Source: Serpens sp964410065
Lineage (GTDB): Bacteria; Pseudomonadota; Gammaproteobacteria; Pseudomonadales; Pseudomonadaceae
DNA: 64,000 nt
Assembly (NCBI GenBank): GCA_964410065.1
Contig: CAYPFO010000004.1
Coordinates: 1-64,000, forward strand
Direction: 5' to 3'
Part shown: piece after piece, positions 46,218-55,559 of the stretch
Position numbering within the stretch: the first letter of the stretch is position 1
How the letters are laid out: every line of letters starts with the position of its first letter
Translations under genes and position numbers: made by a program
The notes under the pieces: generated by a model
Told to the model about the DNA's origin: nothing
The model's database searches: none
What the model saw: only the letters and a program-made list of their open reading frames with translations

Positions 46218-47132
46218 ATGCTTGATCGCGTCACGGGCATGCGTATTTTCGTGCGCGCCGTCAGCGCTGGCAGCCTTTCCGCGGCGGGCCGGCACTTGGA
46301 TATGTCCCCAGCGATGGCTACCAAGCATCTGGACGCGCTGGAGACGCACCTGGGTGTCAAGCTGCTGCACCGCACCACGCGCCGCCTGAGCCTCACCGAG
46401 GCTGGCAGTGAGTATCTGGAAGCCTGCTTGCGCATTCTTCCGGAGATCGACGAAGCCGAAGCCAGTGCTGCGTCGCAACGGGTCGATGCCCGTGGGCTGC
46501 TGCGCATGAACATGCCGCTGTCGTTCGGCAGCCGCTTCATCGCCCCACTGCTGCCGGCGTTCAGCCACAAACATCCGGCATTGAAGATAGAGCTGGGGCT
46601 GACCGACAGCGTCGTCGACCTGCTGGACGGTGGCTGGGACCTGGCGATTCGCATTGGCCGGCTGGCCGACAGTCCGCTGCAGGCCCGCAAGCTCGGCGAT
46701 TGTGCGGAGATGGTCTGTGCCGCGCCCAGCTATCTCGACCAACGCGGCATACCCCGGCGGGTGGCCGAGCTGGCCCAGCACAATTGCCTTGGCTACACCC
46801 TGTCGTCCTGGGGCGGAGGCAAGGAATGGGCGTTCGGCCGCGACGGCAGCGTGCGCGTCGCAATCCATGGCGATCTCGCCGCCAACAATGGCGATGCGCT
46901 GCTGGCCGCCGCCGTGGGTGGCCAAGGCCTGATCTACCAACCGGACTTCATTGTCTCGGAAGCGCTCAAGCGCGGTGAGCTGGTCGCTCTGGAACTCGAC
47001 CATCCCACCTATTCCCTCGGTGGAATTTATGCGGTCTACCCGCAGGAACGCCGTCCGCCCGCCAAGGTACGGGTGATGATCGACTACCTGGCCGAGGCGT
47101 TTGCGAAAAATCCCGTGTGGCAGAGCGTTTAA
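46218..47132 (+). CDS. LysR-family transcriptional regulator
   Basis: A 304-residue regulator with an N-terminal winged helix-turn-helix (AGSLSAAGRHLDMSPAMATK, LLHRTTRRLSLTEAG) and a C-terminal effector-binding domain. The ATG at 46218 (MLDRVTGMRIF) is the usual beginning of this group; a GTG at 46206 is possible. Divergent placement suggests it controls the dioxygenase-SDR-DUF2218-b561 operon (inference). Confidence 0.94.
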   Translation: MLDRVTGMRIFVRAVSAGSLSAAGRHLDMSPAMATKHLDALETHLGVKLLHRTTRRLSLTEAGSEYLEACLRILPEIDEAEASAASQRVDARGLLRMNMPLSFGSRFIAPLLPAFSHKHPALKIELGLTDSVVDLLDGGWDLAIRIGRLADSPLQARKLGDCAEMVCAAPSYLDQRGIPRRVAELAQHNCLGYTLSSWGGGKEWAFGRDGSVRVAIHGDLAANNGDALLAAAVGGQGLIYQPDFIVSEALKRGELVALELDHPTYSLGGIYAVYPQERRPPAKVRVMIDYLAEAFAKNPVWQSV

Positions 47133-47261
47133 GTTTGCTGGCGTGACTTCTACTTTCCAAATCGAAAGCGCCCAGGAATAAGCGAACGGTCCGGAGATCC
47201 CCGGCGACGGGCCACGTGCTCGTTGCATACGGCAGAGCCAGAAAGCGCGTGGCCCAAACGA

Positions 47262-47287
47262 AAAAGGCAGCCCGAAGGCTGCCTTTT
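47262..47287. terminator. bidirectional rho-independent terminator
   Basis: AAAAGGCAGCC pairs with GGCTGCCTTTT around CGAA, between the convergent lysR and actP genes. Confidence 0.93.
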
Positions 47288-47303
47288 CGTATTACACGAT
47301 CAC

Positions 47304-48968
47304 TTAGTGATCAACTGCACCGCTGCGACCGATACCGGTCTGGCTGCGAACAGTCAGGGCATCGAACGCATCACGCTCTTTATCAGCACGAGCGGACTTG
47401 TCGGTAACCGAGAAGAACCAGATCGCGAAGAAAGCCAGCGGGATGGAGAAGATACCCGGGTTCGGGAACGGCGCGATGGCTTCGGCGTTGCCGAACACGT
47501 CGACCCACACGGTTTTGCTCAGCACCACCCACAGGGTGGCGACGAATAGGCCGACGAAGCCGCCGATGGTCGCACCGCGGGTGGTGCAGCCCCGCCAGGA
47601 GATGGACAGGACCAGCACCGGGAAGTTGGCGCTCGCCGCGATGGCGAAGGCCAGACCCACCATGAACGCCACGTTCTGGTTCTCGAAGACGATACCCAAC
47701 AGGATGGCCAGGACGCCCAGCACCAGGGTGGAGATCTTGGAGATGCGCATTTCCTGCTGCTCGGTCGCACGACCGCGAGCAATCACGTTGGCGTACAGGT
47801 CGTGAGCAATGGCAGCGGCGCCAGCCAGGGCGAGACCGGCAACCACGGCCACGATGGTGGCGAAGGTCACAGCGGCCAGGAAGCCCAGCAGCAGGCTGCC
47901 ACCCACGGCGTTGGACAGGTGCACCGCCGCCATGTTGGTGCCGCCGATCAAGTCCTTCAGCATGTCGAAGCTGCCATCGGCACCGACGTTGAAGAACTCC
48001 GGATGACGAACCAGCAGGGCAATCGCGCCGAAGCCGATGATGAAGGTCAGCACGTAGAAGTAGCCGATGAAGCTGCTCGCCCAGATCACCGACTTGCGGG
48101 CTTCCTTGGCGCTGGACACGGTGAAGAAGCGCATCAGGATGTGCGGCAGGCCGGCAGTACCGAAGGCCAGGGCCAGACCCAGGGACAAGGCGTTGAGCGG
48201 GTTGCTGCTCACGGCGTCGCCCGGCGCCATCAGTTTTTCAGCATAGGGGTGCACGTTGACCGCTTCGGCCAGCAGAGCATCCGGGCTGAAACCGAACTGA
48301 TACAGCACCAATACGGACAGCAAGGTACCGCCGGCCAGCATCAGGATCGCCTTGATGATCTGTACCCAGGTGGTGGCCGTCATGCCGCCAAAGAACACGT
48401 AGATCATCATCAGCGCGCCGATGATCACCACGGAGATTTTGTATTCGAGACCGAACAGCAACACGATCAGCTTGCCGGCACCGACCATTTGAGCGATCAG
48501 GTACAGCGCAATGATGGTCAGCGAGGCACTGGCCGCCAGCACGCGCATGGGCGTTTGCTCGAGGCGGAATGCCGTTACGTCGGCAAAGTTGAAGCGCCCC
48601 AGGTTACGCAGGCGCTCTGCCACCAGGAACATTACAACCGGCCAGCCGAACAGGAAGCCGATGGCGTAGATCACACCGTAGTAACCGGAGACGTACACCA
48701 TGCCCGCAATCCCGAGGAACGAGGCTGCGGAAATATAGTCACCGGCAATAGCCAGACCGTTCTGGAAACCGGTAATGCCACCGCCTGCGGTGTAGAAATC
48801 AGAGGTGGTTTGCGTTTTACGCGCGGCCCACCAAGTGATGACCATGGTCCCGGCAATGAATACCAGGAACATGACGATGGCGCTGGTATTGGCTCCCTGG
48901 CCATTTGCGGCAAATGCCGCCGGCGAGGCGAAAGACAACAGCAAAGCGCTGAGTAAAAACTTCTTCAT
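47304..48968 (-). CDS. actP: cation/acetate symporter
   Basis: Sodium:solute symporter-family protein (554 residues) that imports acetate and similar short acids. It has a signal-like first helix, about thirteen further helices, and the ActP phrases TSDFYTAGGGITGFQNGLAI, GDYISAASFLGIAG and FADVTAFRL. It overlaps yjcH by 4 bp and follows it in the operon. A strong terminator lies 16 bp downstream. Confidence 0.95.
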   Translation of the reverse strand: MKKFLLSALLLSFASPAAFAANGQGANTSAIVMFLVFIAGTMVITWWAARKTQTTSDFYTAGGGITGFQNGLAIAGDYISAASFLGIAGMVYVSGYYGVIYAIGFLFGWPVVMFLVAERLRNLGRFNFADVTAFRLEQTPMRVLAASASLTIIALYLIAQMVGAGKLIVLLFGLEYKISVVIIGALMMIYVFFGGMTATTWVQIIKAILMLAGGTLLSVLVLYQFGFSPDALLAEAVNVHPYAEKLMAPGDAVSSNPLNALSLGLALAFGTAGLPHILMRFFTVSSAKEARKSVIWASSFIGYFYVLTFIIGFGAIALLVRHPEFFNVGADGSFDMLKDLIGGTNMAAVHLSNAVGGSLLLGFLAAVTFATIVAVVAGLALAGAAAIAHDLYANVIARGRATEQQEMRISKISTLVLGVLAILLGIVFENQNVAFMVGLAFAIAASANFPVLVLSISWRGCTTRGATIGGFVGLFVATLWVVLSKTVWVDVFGNAEAIAPFPNPGIFSIPLAFFAIWFFSVTDKSARADKERDAFDALTVRSQTGIGRSGAVDH

Positions 48969-49273
48969 TGCACGTCCCTCACAACCGCTTCGAGCAACGG
49001 ATCAAACACCTTGTTGGAGAAATACGTATACAAGGCAATCAGGAACACCGCGCTGCAGACCACCATCAAACCCACGAACAACCCTACGCTCATGGTCCAG
49101 TTCGGGCCCAGGGGCGCAGCGAACACCTCTGGCAGATAAGCCATGGTCAAGATGAAGCCTGAATAAATAATCAGGGTCACAGCGAAAAACGCCATGCTCA
49201 CCTTGGTGCGGCGGCGCACCAACTCCTGATATTTGGGGTGCTTGAGCACCTCTGCCACTATGTCTTTCTGCAC
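48965..49273 (-). CDS. yjcH: DUF485 inner-membrane protein YjcH
   Basis: A 102-residue protein with two membrane helices and the DUF485 signature VRRRTKVSMAFFAVTLIIY. Its gene nearly always precedes actP and is translated from the same mRNA. GTG start after AAAAGGAGAGTAACAA. Confidence 0.94.
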   Translation of the reverse strand: MQKDIVAEVLKHPKYQELVRRRTKVSMAFFAVTLIIYSGFILTMAYLPEVFAAPLGPNWTMSVGLFVGLMVVCSAVFLIALYTYFSNKVFDPLLEAVVRDVQ

Positions 49274-49478
49274 TTGTTACTCTCCTTTTGCGTTGCGCAC
49301 ATCCACACCTGTTGACCCACTAGGAAAGTATGTCTGGCAGCTTTTTTAACTTGTTGTAAGGATTTAAAGGCGCGACTCAACGTTAATTGACTCTTCCCTG
49401 CCTGGTGGCCAGGCTCCGGAGAGGAACCAACCCCGACCTGCTGAAAACCAGCTCCCTGAGATGAAGCCTCGGATCGCG

Positions 49479-49835
49479 CTATGTGCGCGCATCAGGCATT
49501 AAACGGTCTTGTCCAAGCTGCATGGTTGCAGAGGCATCTGGCGGAAGTAGTTCCGCATTCATGCGTTCAAAATCTTGACTGGCACGTTTGAAATACAGAC
49601 CCGCCAAGACAAATGAGGTGACAAGCAGCATCAGCCCCATCCCCCAGATCAGAGGGCTTAAGGGATGCGAAGCGCTGAGCAGCTCCGACTCGAAGGCAAT
49701 CAGAAATAGAAAGGTCAGATAAAGGCCACTCAAAAGCAGAGTGAGCACCCAGGCGAGACGGCTACGTTTGGCCATCCGGCTCACGGGGCCTGCGCAGTGT
49801 TCGGTCCGCAGGGGGATTGGGTCGTGCAGGTGCAT
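49479..49835 (-). CDS. second DUF485-like membrane protein
   Basis: A 118-residue protein with two membrane helices (about 27-48 and 60-84) and a charged stretch RMAKRSRLAWVLTLLLSGLY that resembles the YjcH start. It lies upstream of yjcH on the same strand but 205 bp away, so it may be separately expressed. It looks like a diverged paralogue of YjcH; no actP partner follows directly. Confidence 0.75.
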   Translation of the reverse strand: MHLHDPIPLRTEHCAGPVSRMAKRSRLAWVLTLLLSGLYLTFLFLIAFESELLSASHPLSPLIWGMGLMLLVTSFVLAGLYFKRASQDFERMNAELLPPDASATMQLGQDRLMPDART

Positions 49836-50056
49836 CTTGTTTTTATCCTGGCCAGCAAGGTCTGGTTGGAGAACTGTAAAGCCGTGCTCCCTTGAAAGAA
49901 GGACGACCTTAGTCTTAATCAGACGATAGTCGTAAGAGATTGATTTAGAGATGGTTTTCTGTTTTCAGCAGCGATACTGGCAACCGCACCAGTCATCCGG
50001 CCAAAGTCGCTGTGCGGCTCAGCTAAGCTGAAGCACTCTTTTGGGCAGTTTCCGCC

Positions 50057-51640
50057 ATGACCCTCACTCGCCATGCGCTCGTTTGCCTGCTGTTTGCTGT
50101 TGCCCTGCTCGGCCTCTGGGCCGGGCTTGGCCGTTCCGTGGCGCTACCCGATGTAGCCAGCGCCAGCCATAAGCTGCAGTGCGTGTCCTACAGTCCCTTC
50201 GGCAAGGATCAATCCCCCTTCGACGAGCCTTTCATCCTGCGCCCGGCGCAGATGGATGCCGACCTGGCTCTGCTCGCCAGCCGCTTCGAGTGTGTGCGTA
50301 CGTATTCGATGACCGGTCTGGAGGCCATTCCCGACCTGGCCCGCAAGCACGGTCTGAAACTGCTGCTCGGCGCCTGGGTGAGTGCCGACCCGGTGGATAC
50401 CGCGGCAGAAATCGACTTGTTGATCAAGGCCGCCACGACTCATGCGGATATCGTGCAGGCGGCGATCGTCGGCAACGAAACCCTGTTACGCCGGGAAGTC
50501 ACGGCCCAGCGGCTGGCCGGGCTGATTGGCCAGGTCAAAGCAGCCATCCCACAACCTGTCACCTATGCCGACGTGTGGGAGTTCTGGCTCGCCCATCCGG
50601 AAATCGCCCCGGCCGTGGACTTCCTTACTATTCACCTGCTCCCCTATTGGGAAGACGATCCCGCCGGCATCGACCAGGCGCTTGAACATGTCGCTGGGAT
50701 TCGCCAGCAATTCGGGACGCGTTTCGCCCCCAAAGACATCCTGATCGGTGAGACCGGCTGGCCCAGTGCCGGTCGCCAGCGTGAAACCGCGGTGCCCAGC
50801 CCGATCAACCAGGCGCGCTTCATGCGCGGCTTCGTGCAGCTGGCGGAAAACCACGGCTGGCAGTACAACCTGATCGAAGCCTTCGACCAGCCCTGGAAGC
50901 GCGCCAGCGAAGGCGCGGTCGGTGGTTATTGGGGCTTGTTCGATGCCGACCGCCGCGACAAGGGCGTGTTAACCGGGGCGGTGTCCAACCTGCCGACCTG
51001 GCCTGGCTGGCTTGGCCTGTCGCTGGCGTTGTTCGCTGCCGTACTGTTGCTAGGCGGACGCCCCGCCACGCCGCGTGACACCTGGTCGCTGCCGGTGCTC
51101 GCCGCCCTGGGCAGCGCCTGCTGCCTGCTGCAGGTCGAGCAGGCTGTGGTCATCAGCCGCTTCGCTGGCGAGTGGCTCTGGGCAGCCCTGTTACTCGGGC
51201 TGAACCTGATCGTGCTGGCCCACGGCGCCCTGGCGATCACCCAGCCGCAGGACTGGCGTGGCCGGCTGTTTGCCTGGCTGGAACAACGCGCCGGCGTGTG
51301 GCTGCTCGCCAGCGGATTTGCCGCGTCGGTGCTGATGCTGGGCCTGGTCTTCGATGCCCGCTACCGCAGCTTTCCCAGTGCCACCCTGCTCCTGCCGGCC
51401 GTGGTGTACCTGTGCCGCCCGGTACCGGCCAGGCGCCGTGAAACTGTTTTGCTCTGCTTTCTGATCGGCGCCGGCATCGTGCCGCAGCTGTATCAGGAGG
51501 GCCTGACCAATACCCAGGCGCTGGGCTGGGCGCTGGTCAGCCTACTGCTGTGTGCAGCCTTGTGGCGCAGCCTGCGATGCCGTGTCCCAGCAGATCAATC
51601 GAAGGAGTCGATGGTAATGGCGCAAACATCGCAACCATGA
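50057..51640 (+). CDS. glycoside hydrolase family 17-like membrane protein
   Basis: A 527-residue protein with an N-terminal signal/anchor, a GH17-type catalytic domain (about 40-315) and some eight C-terminal membrane helices. The catalytic acid is probably Glu in AAIVGNETLLR and the nucleophile Glu in ILIGETGWPSAG. In Pseudomonas such proteins act on beta-1,3-glucans, as glucanases or glucosyltransferases. No glycosyltransferase partner is adjacent here. Confidence 0.85.
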   Translation: MTLTRHALVCLLFAVALLGLWAGLGRSVALPDVASASHKLQCVSYSPFGKDQSPFDEPFILRPAQMDADLALLASRFECVRTYSMTGLEAIPDLARKHGLKLLLGAWVSADPVDTAAEIDLLIKAATTHADIVQAAIVGNETLLRREVTAQRLAGLIGQVKAAIPQPVTYADVWEFWLAHPEIAPAVDFLTIHLLPYWEDDPAGIDQALEHVAGIRQQFGTRFAPKDILIGETGWPSAGRQRETAVPSPINQARFMRGFVQLAENHGWQYNLIEAFDQPWKRASEGAVGGYWGLFDADRRDKGVLTGAVSNLPTWPGWLGLSLALFAAVLLLGGRPATPRDTWSLPVLAALGSACCLLQVEQAVVISRFAGEWLWAALLLGLNLIVLAHGALAITQPQDWRGRLFAWLEQRAGVWLLASGFAASVLMLGLVFDARYRSFPSATLLLPAVVYLCRPVPARRRETVLLCFLIGAGIVPQLYQEGLTNTQALGWALVSLLLCAALWRSLRCRVPADQSKESMVMAQTSQP

Positions 51641-51736
51641 GGCGATGGTTCTCGCTTACGCTGGCGTCCATAAGGTCTGCCGTTGCTTCACACCGTAACG
51701 ACAACTGACCTCTTCATACTGCTGTGAGGTATTTTC

Positions 51737-52573
51737 ATGCGTACGATTGTGTCCCTCGACACCGGCCGACCCACGTCCGACGGTGCGGGCGTTCGGCTGA
51801 TTCGCATTATTGGCGGCCCGGGCCTGGAGCGTTTCGACCCGTTCCTGATGCTCGACGAATTCGGCTCGGCCAATCCCGACGACTACGTGGCCGGTTTCCC
51901 CTCCCACCCCCATCGCGGCTTCGAAACCATCACTTATATGCTCGAAGGGCGAATGAAGCACGAAGACCACATGGGCAACGTCGGCCTGCTGGAAAGCGGC
52001 GGCGTGCAATGGATGACCGCCGCACGCGGCGTAATCCACAGCGAGATGCCGCAGCAGGAACAGGGCGTGATGCGCGGCTTCCAGCTGTGGCTCAACCTGG
52101 CGGCCAAAGACAAACTGGGCGAGCCCGGCTATCGCGATTTCACGCCGGCCGAGATCCCACACCTGATGCTGGCCGATGGCACCCAAGTCAAGGTCATCGC
52201 CGGCCGGTTCGCTACCGACAGCGTGCATCAGGATGGCGCCATGCAGCGCCCAAACACCGAACCGCAGTTCTTCGACCTTCACCTGCCCGCCGGTGGGCAG
52301 GTCGCGCCGCAACTGCCGGATGGCCACCGCGTGATGCTGTATGTCTATGAGGGCAGCGTCCAGCTGGCCGAGCGCAACATCGCCACGGGCCAGTTGGCAC
52401 GTTTGAGCGAACAAGGCGATGTACAGCTGTCGAGCCGCGACGGCGCACGCGTGCTGTTGATCGCCGGCAAGCCGCTGAACGAACCCATCGTGCAATACGG
52501 CCCGTTTGTGATGAACAGCCACCAGGAAATCGAACAGGCCCTGCGCGACTACCGCAACGGCACTCTGGCCTAA
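51737..52573 (+). CDS. pirin-family protein
   Basis: A 278-residue bicupin protein. The N-terminal cupin has the metal-binding HPHRGFETITYMLEG and GVIHSEMP motifs, and RFDPFLMLDEFGS precedes them. Some bacterial pirins have quercetinase activity; the substrate here is unknown. The ATG at 51737 follows TGCTGTGAGG. Confidence 0.93.
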   Translation: MRTIVSLDTGRPTSDGAGVRLIRIIGGPGLERFDPFLMLDEFGSANPDDYVAGFPSHPHRGFETITYMLEGRMKHEDHMGNVGLLESGGVQWMTAARGVIHSEMPQQEQGVMRGFQLWLNLAAKDKLGEPGYRDFTPAEIPHLMLADGTQVKVIAGRFATDSVHQDGAMQRPNTEPQFFDLHLPAGGQVAPQLPDGHRVMLYVYEGSVQLAERNIATGQLARLSEQGDVQLSSRDGARVLLIAGKPLNEPIVQYGPFVMNSHQEIEQALRDYRNGTLA

Positions 52574-52784
52574 ACCACTCGCAAGGCTCCAGCTCCCCGC
52601 AGGGAAGGTGCACAGACACCGTTTCTCCCGACGGGAGCTGCGACCGCGCGACGAGCCACCTCCGTTTTTAGCGCCATCCCACCATCACCGCAGGCCATGC
52701 TCCGGCATTCCGCCCATGGCTCAGGCTTGCCCGCCACAGCAATCCCGGCTATCACCTTTGTTCCCCCATGGCCGAGGAACTCCC

Positions 52785-53792
52785 ATGTCCGCCACGATCA
52801 ATCGCCAGTTCCGCCTGGCCCAGCGTCCTGTCGGCCTGCCGACGGCCGACACCTTCCGTTACGTCGAAGCACCGCTGGGCGAGCCCGCTGAAGGCCAGGT
52901 ACTGGCGCGCGTGAATTATCTGTCCATAGACCCGGCCATGCGCGGCTGGATGAACGAAGGCAAATCCTACATTCCGCCGGTGGCCATCGACGAGGTGATG
53001 CGCGCCCTGGGCGTGGGCGAAGTGATCGCTTCGCGGCATCCGCAGTTCGCCGTGGGCGATTACGTCAACGGCGCGTTGGGCGTCCAGGATTATTACCTCG
53101 GCGAACCCAAAGGCTTCTACAAGGTGGACCCCACGCGTGCGCCGTTGCCGCTGTACCTGTCGGCACTGGGCATGACCGGCATGACCGCCTATTTCGCCCT
53201 GCTTGATGTCGGTGCACCCAAGGCCGGTGAAACCGTGGTGATTTCCGGCGCCGCCGGTGCGGTGGGCAGCATTGCCGGGCAGATCGCCAAGCTGAAAGGC
53301 TGCCGCGTGGTGGGCATCGCCGGCGGTGAGGAAAAATGCCGCTACCTGGTCGATGAGCTGGGTTTTGACGCGACCATCGACTACAAGCACGAAGACGTCG
53401 CGGCGGGCCTCAAGCGCACCTGCCCCAAGGGCGTGGATGTGTATTTCGACAACGTCGGCGGGGACATTCTCGACGCCGTACTGACCCGCCTCAACTTCAA
53501 GGCGCGGGTGGTGATCTGCGGCGCGATCAGCCAGTACAACAACAAGGAGGCCGTCAAAGGCCCGAGCAACTACCTGTCGCTGCTGGTCAACCGCGCGCGC
53601 ATGGAAGGTTTCGTGGTCATGGACCACGCGGCGCAGTTCCCCAAGGCCTTGCAGGAAATGGGCGGCTGGCTGGCCAGCGGTGAGCTGAAAAGCCGCGAGG
53701 ATATCGTCGAAGGGCTGGAGAATTTCCCGGACGGCCTGCTGAAGCTGTTCAGCGGTGAGAACTTCGGCAAGCTGGTGCTTAAAGTCAATTAA
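52785..53792 (+). CDS. NADP-dependent oxidoreductase (CurA-like MDR family)
   Basis: A 335-residue zinc-free medium-chain reductase, close to curcumin/alkenal reductases. Features are YLSIDPAMRGWMNE, GMTGMTAYFALLDVG, the NADPH motif GAAGAVGSIAGQIAKLKG and YFDNVGGDILDAVL. The ATG at 52785 follows GCCGAGGAACTCCC; the frame is open further upstream but without protein-like sequence. Confidence 0.93.
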   Translation: MSATINRQFRLAQRPVGLPTADTFRYVEAPLGEPAEGQVLARVNYLSIDPAMRGWMNEGKSYIPPVAIDEVMRALGVGEVIASRHPQFAVGDYVNGALGVQDYYLGEPKGFYKVDPTRAPLPLYLSALGMTGMTAYFALLDVGAPKAGETVVISGAAGAVGSIAGQIAKLKGCRVVGIAGGEEKCRYLVDELGFDATIDYKHEDVAAGLKRTCPKGVDVYFDNVGGDILDAVLTRLNFKARVVICGAISQYNNKEAVKGPSNYLSLLVNRARMEGFVVMDHAAQFPKALQEMGGWLASGELKSREDIVEGLENFPDGLLKLFSGENFGKLVLKVN

Positions 53793-53927
53793 CGACGGGC
53801 CACGGGCGAGGCCGCCCCACGCGCAAAATAGTTGTCTACGGATGCACTGCCCGGCAACAGGATGCGGGTAGGAGCATCCACGCGGGTGCTCAAGTCGGTT
53901 GGTGCGTGCGGGCCTGGGCTGTAGGGG

Positions 53928-54277
53928 CGAATTCATTGGCTGTGTCTGCGTTACATGTTGCTAGCAGCCGGCGCGGTGGGTCATGTAGGCATGCGTAGGG
54001 CGGCCTCGCCCGTTGCAGGGTGTCGGGATGGAACTGCGCAGTGACTCGGGCAGCCCGCCGTAGGTGGGATACTCCGCCGGCGGGGTGCTCGCTCAACCTC
54101 GAGTATCCAGCCAACCCTCCTGCAGCGAGCGACGCCGCCCTACGACAGCTGCGTCAGTGGTTACCGCTCGCTTCGGCGCGAGGTCCTGGTCTCCCAGGTT
54201 GTGTAACAGGTAACGCCATGAATTTGCTTGGGTAATGCCCCTTGCCACAACTAACGCAGACACAGCCAATTAATTCG
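53928..54277. repeat. 350-bp inverted-repeat-bounded unit
   Basis: The outer 26 bases at each end are inverted copies with one mismatch (key stretch TTGGCTGTGTCTGCGTTA). A different repeat with its own inverted ends lies inside at 53994-54144, so this is a nested structure. Confidence 0.75.
53994..54144. repeat. 151-bp repeat, copy upstream of thiM
   Basis: Ends CGTAGGGCGGC and GCCGCCCTACG are perfect inverted repeats. The interior shares GTATCCAGCCAACCCTCCTG and other blocks with the copy at 55388-55535. Confidence 0.85.
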
Positions 54278-54401
54278 CCTGACGTATCACGTTCAAACCA
54301 TGCCGCAGCGACGACATACGCAAGGGCCTTGGCTTCGTAGCGAGTCGCATCAACGCAAGTGCCGGTAGCCTCAAATGCCAGGCGAATGAATTCGCCCCTA
54401 C
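54271..54401. repeat. REP-bounded unit related to the 28-kb array
   Basis: It runs from ATTCGCCTGACG to GGCGAATGAATTCGCCCCTAC and shares its layout and parts of its interior (TTCAA-CCA--GC-GCGACGA) with the units at 28.5-28.8 kb. Confidence 0.6.
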
Positions 54402-54521
54402 AACATCTTCGGAGCGTCCTCCAAACGGGCATTTCGCCATTCAATTCACCACTCGCTTCCGCTTCATCTGCGCGTATGCTGTGCCCTACTTCGCAAAAAA
54501 ATAGCTGAATGGGAGCATGAG

Positions 54522-55376
54522 ATGGCAGGTGGCAACAGGCAGGCGACTGAGGTGCTGCGCGACGCGGTGATTCGGGCCCATCGTGAATTGCAGGCACGCA
54601 CGCCGCTGGTGCAGTGCATCACCAATGTGGTGTCGAGCAACTTCATGGCCAACATCCTGTTGGCCGCTGGCGCCTCGCCGGCCATGGTCGACAACACCCA
54701 GGAAGCGGGGTTGTTTGCCGGCATTGCCGATGCGTTGCTGATCAACCTGGGCACGCCCACCGACAGTCAGGTCGAAGCGATGCGCCTGGCCGCTGACGCG
54801 GCACAACTGGCGGGAAAACCCTGGGTACTTGATCCTATCGGCGCTGGCGGCTTGCCCTGGCGCGGCGCGATTGCCGTCGAACTGTTGCACTACCGCCCTA
54901 CCACCATTCGCGGCAACCCGTCGGAAATCAAAGGCCTTTCCGGGCTTGGCAGCGGCGCCCGCGGCATGGACAGCTCCGATGCGCCGGAATCCGCCGTGCC
55001 CGCGGCGCTGGAACTGCTCCGCCATTGCCGCACGGTCGGCGCTTCGGGGGAAGTGGATCATCTGGTCGGTCATTACGAAGAGCGGCCGACGCTGATCCGC
55101 GTTTACGGTGGCAGCAGCCTGCAGCCACGGGTCACCGCCACCGGCTGCGCCCTCGGCGCGCTGGTCGCCGCGTATCAGGCGGTCGCCGAGCCGCTGGTGG
55201 CCAACCTCGCCGCCCACGCCAGTTTTGCCATTGTCGGCAAACTCGCCGCCGAACGCCACGCGGCGCCCGGCTCGTTCGCGGTGGCCTTTATCGATGAGTT
55301 GTATGCACTGGACGAAGCGCGCATCCAGCAACACCTGCGTATCGATGTCACCAGCCTGGCGTGCACAACCTCATAG
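54522..55376 (+). CDS. thiM: hydroxyethylthiazole kinase
   Basis: Salvage enzyme of thiamine synthesis that phosphorylates the thiazole moiety. The 284-residue protein has PLVQCITNVVSSNFMANILL, GASPAMVDN, PWVLDPIGAGG and the catalytic cysteine region VTATGCALGALVAA. The ATG at 54522 follows GGGAG. It is not in a thi operon; instead it is a lone gene between two copies of the same repeat, one ending 377 bp before it and one starting 11 bp after it. Confidence 0.95.
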   Translation: MAGGNRQATEVLRDAVIRAHRELQARTPLVQCITNVVSSNFMANILLAAGASPAMVDNTQEAGLFAGIADALLINLGTPTDSQVEAMRLAADAAQLAGKPWVLDPIGAGGLPWRGAIAVELLHYRPTTIRGNPSEIKGLSGLGSGARGMDSSDAPESAVPAALELLRHCRTVGASGEVDHLVGHYEERPTLIRVYGGSSLQPRVTATGCALGALVAAYQAVAEPLVANLAAHASFAIVGKLAAERHAAPGSFAVAFIDELYALDEARIQQHLRIDVTSLACTTS

Positions 55377-55387
55377 GCTACACGGCG

Positions 55388-55535
55388 CGTAGGGCGGCCT
55401 CGCCCGTGCGGATAGGCGGGATGAGAATACGGAGCCAGTCGGGCAGCCCGCCGCGGGGGAAACTCCGCTGGCGGGATGCTCGCTCAGCGCTGGGTATCCA
55501 GCCAACCCTCCTGCAACGAGCGATGCCGCCCTACG
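55388..55535. repeat. 148-bp repeat, copy downstream of thiM
   Basis: Same family and orientation as 53994-54144, with the same perfect inverted ends CGTAGGGCGGC and GCCGCCCTACG and several interior differences. Confidence 0.85.
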
Positions 55536-55559
55536 ACAGCGATTGGGTTTATCTGCGCG

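Larger units (their letters stand above)
53793..54521. other. 729-bp non-coding region with nested repeats
   Basis: No supported gene. It holds REP cores at 53921-53940 and 54381-54401 in opposite orientation, an inverted pair at 53928-53953 and 54252-54277, and a 151-bp repeat (53994-54144) inside that pair. Open frames on the minus strand here follow the repeats. I saw no TPP riboswitch in front of thiM. Confidence 0.8.

Noticed and set aside
54402..54521. TPP riboswitch in front of thiM
   Set aside because: I found no conserved THI-box sequence such as CTGAGA together with the expected later element.
54154..54597. Minus-strand open frame of 147 residues before thiM
   Set aside because: It is made of repeat sequence and overlaps the thiM start; such frames arise wherever this repeat occurs.
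53994..55535. Composite transposon carrying thiM
   Set aside because: The flanking repeats encode no transposase and no target-site duplication was seen; kept only as a finding about repeat flanks.
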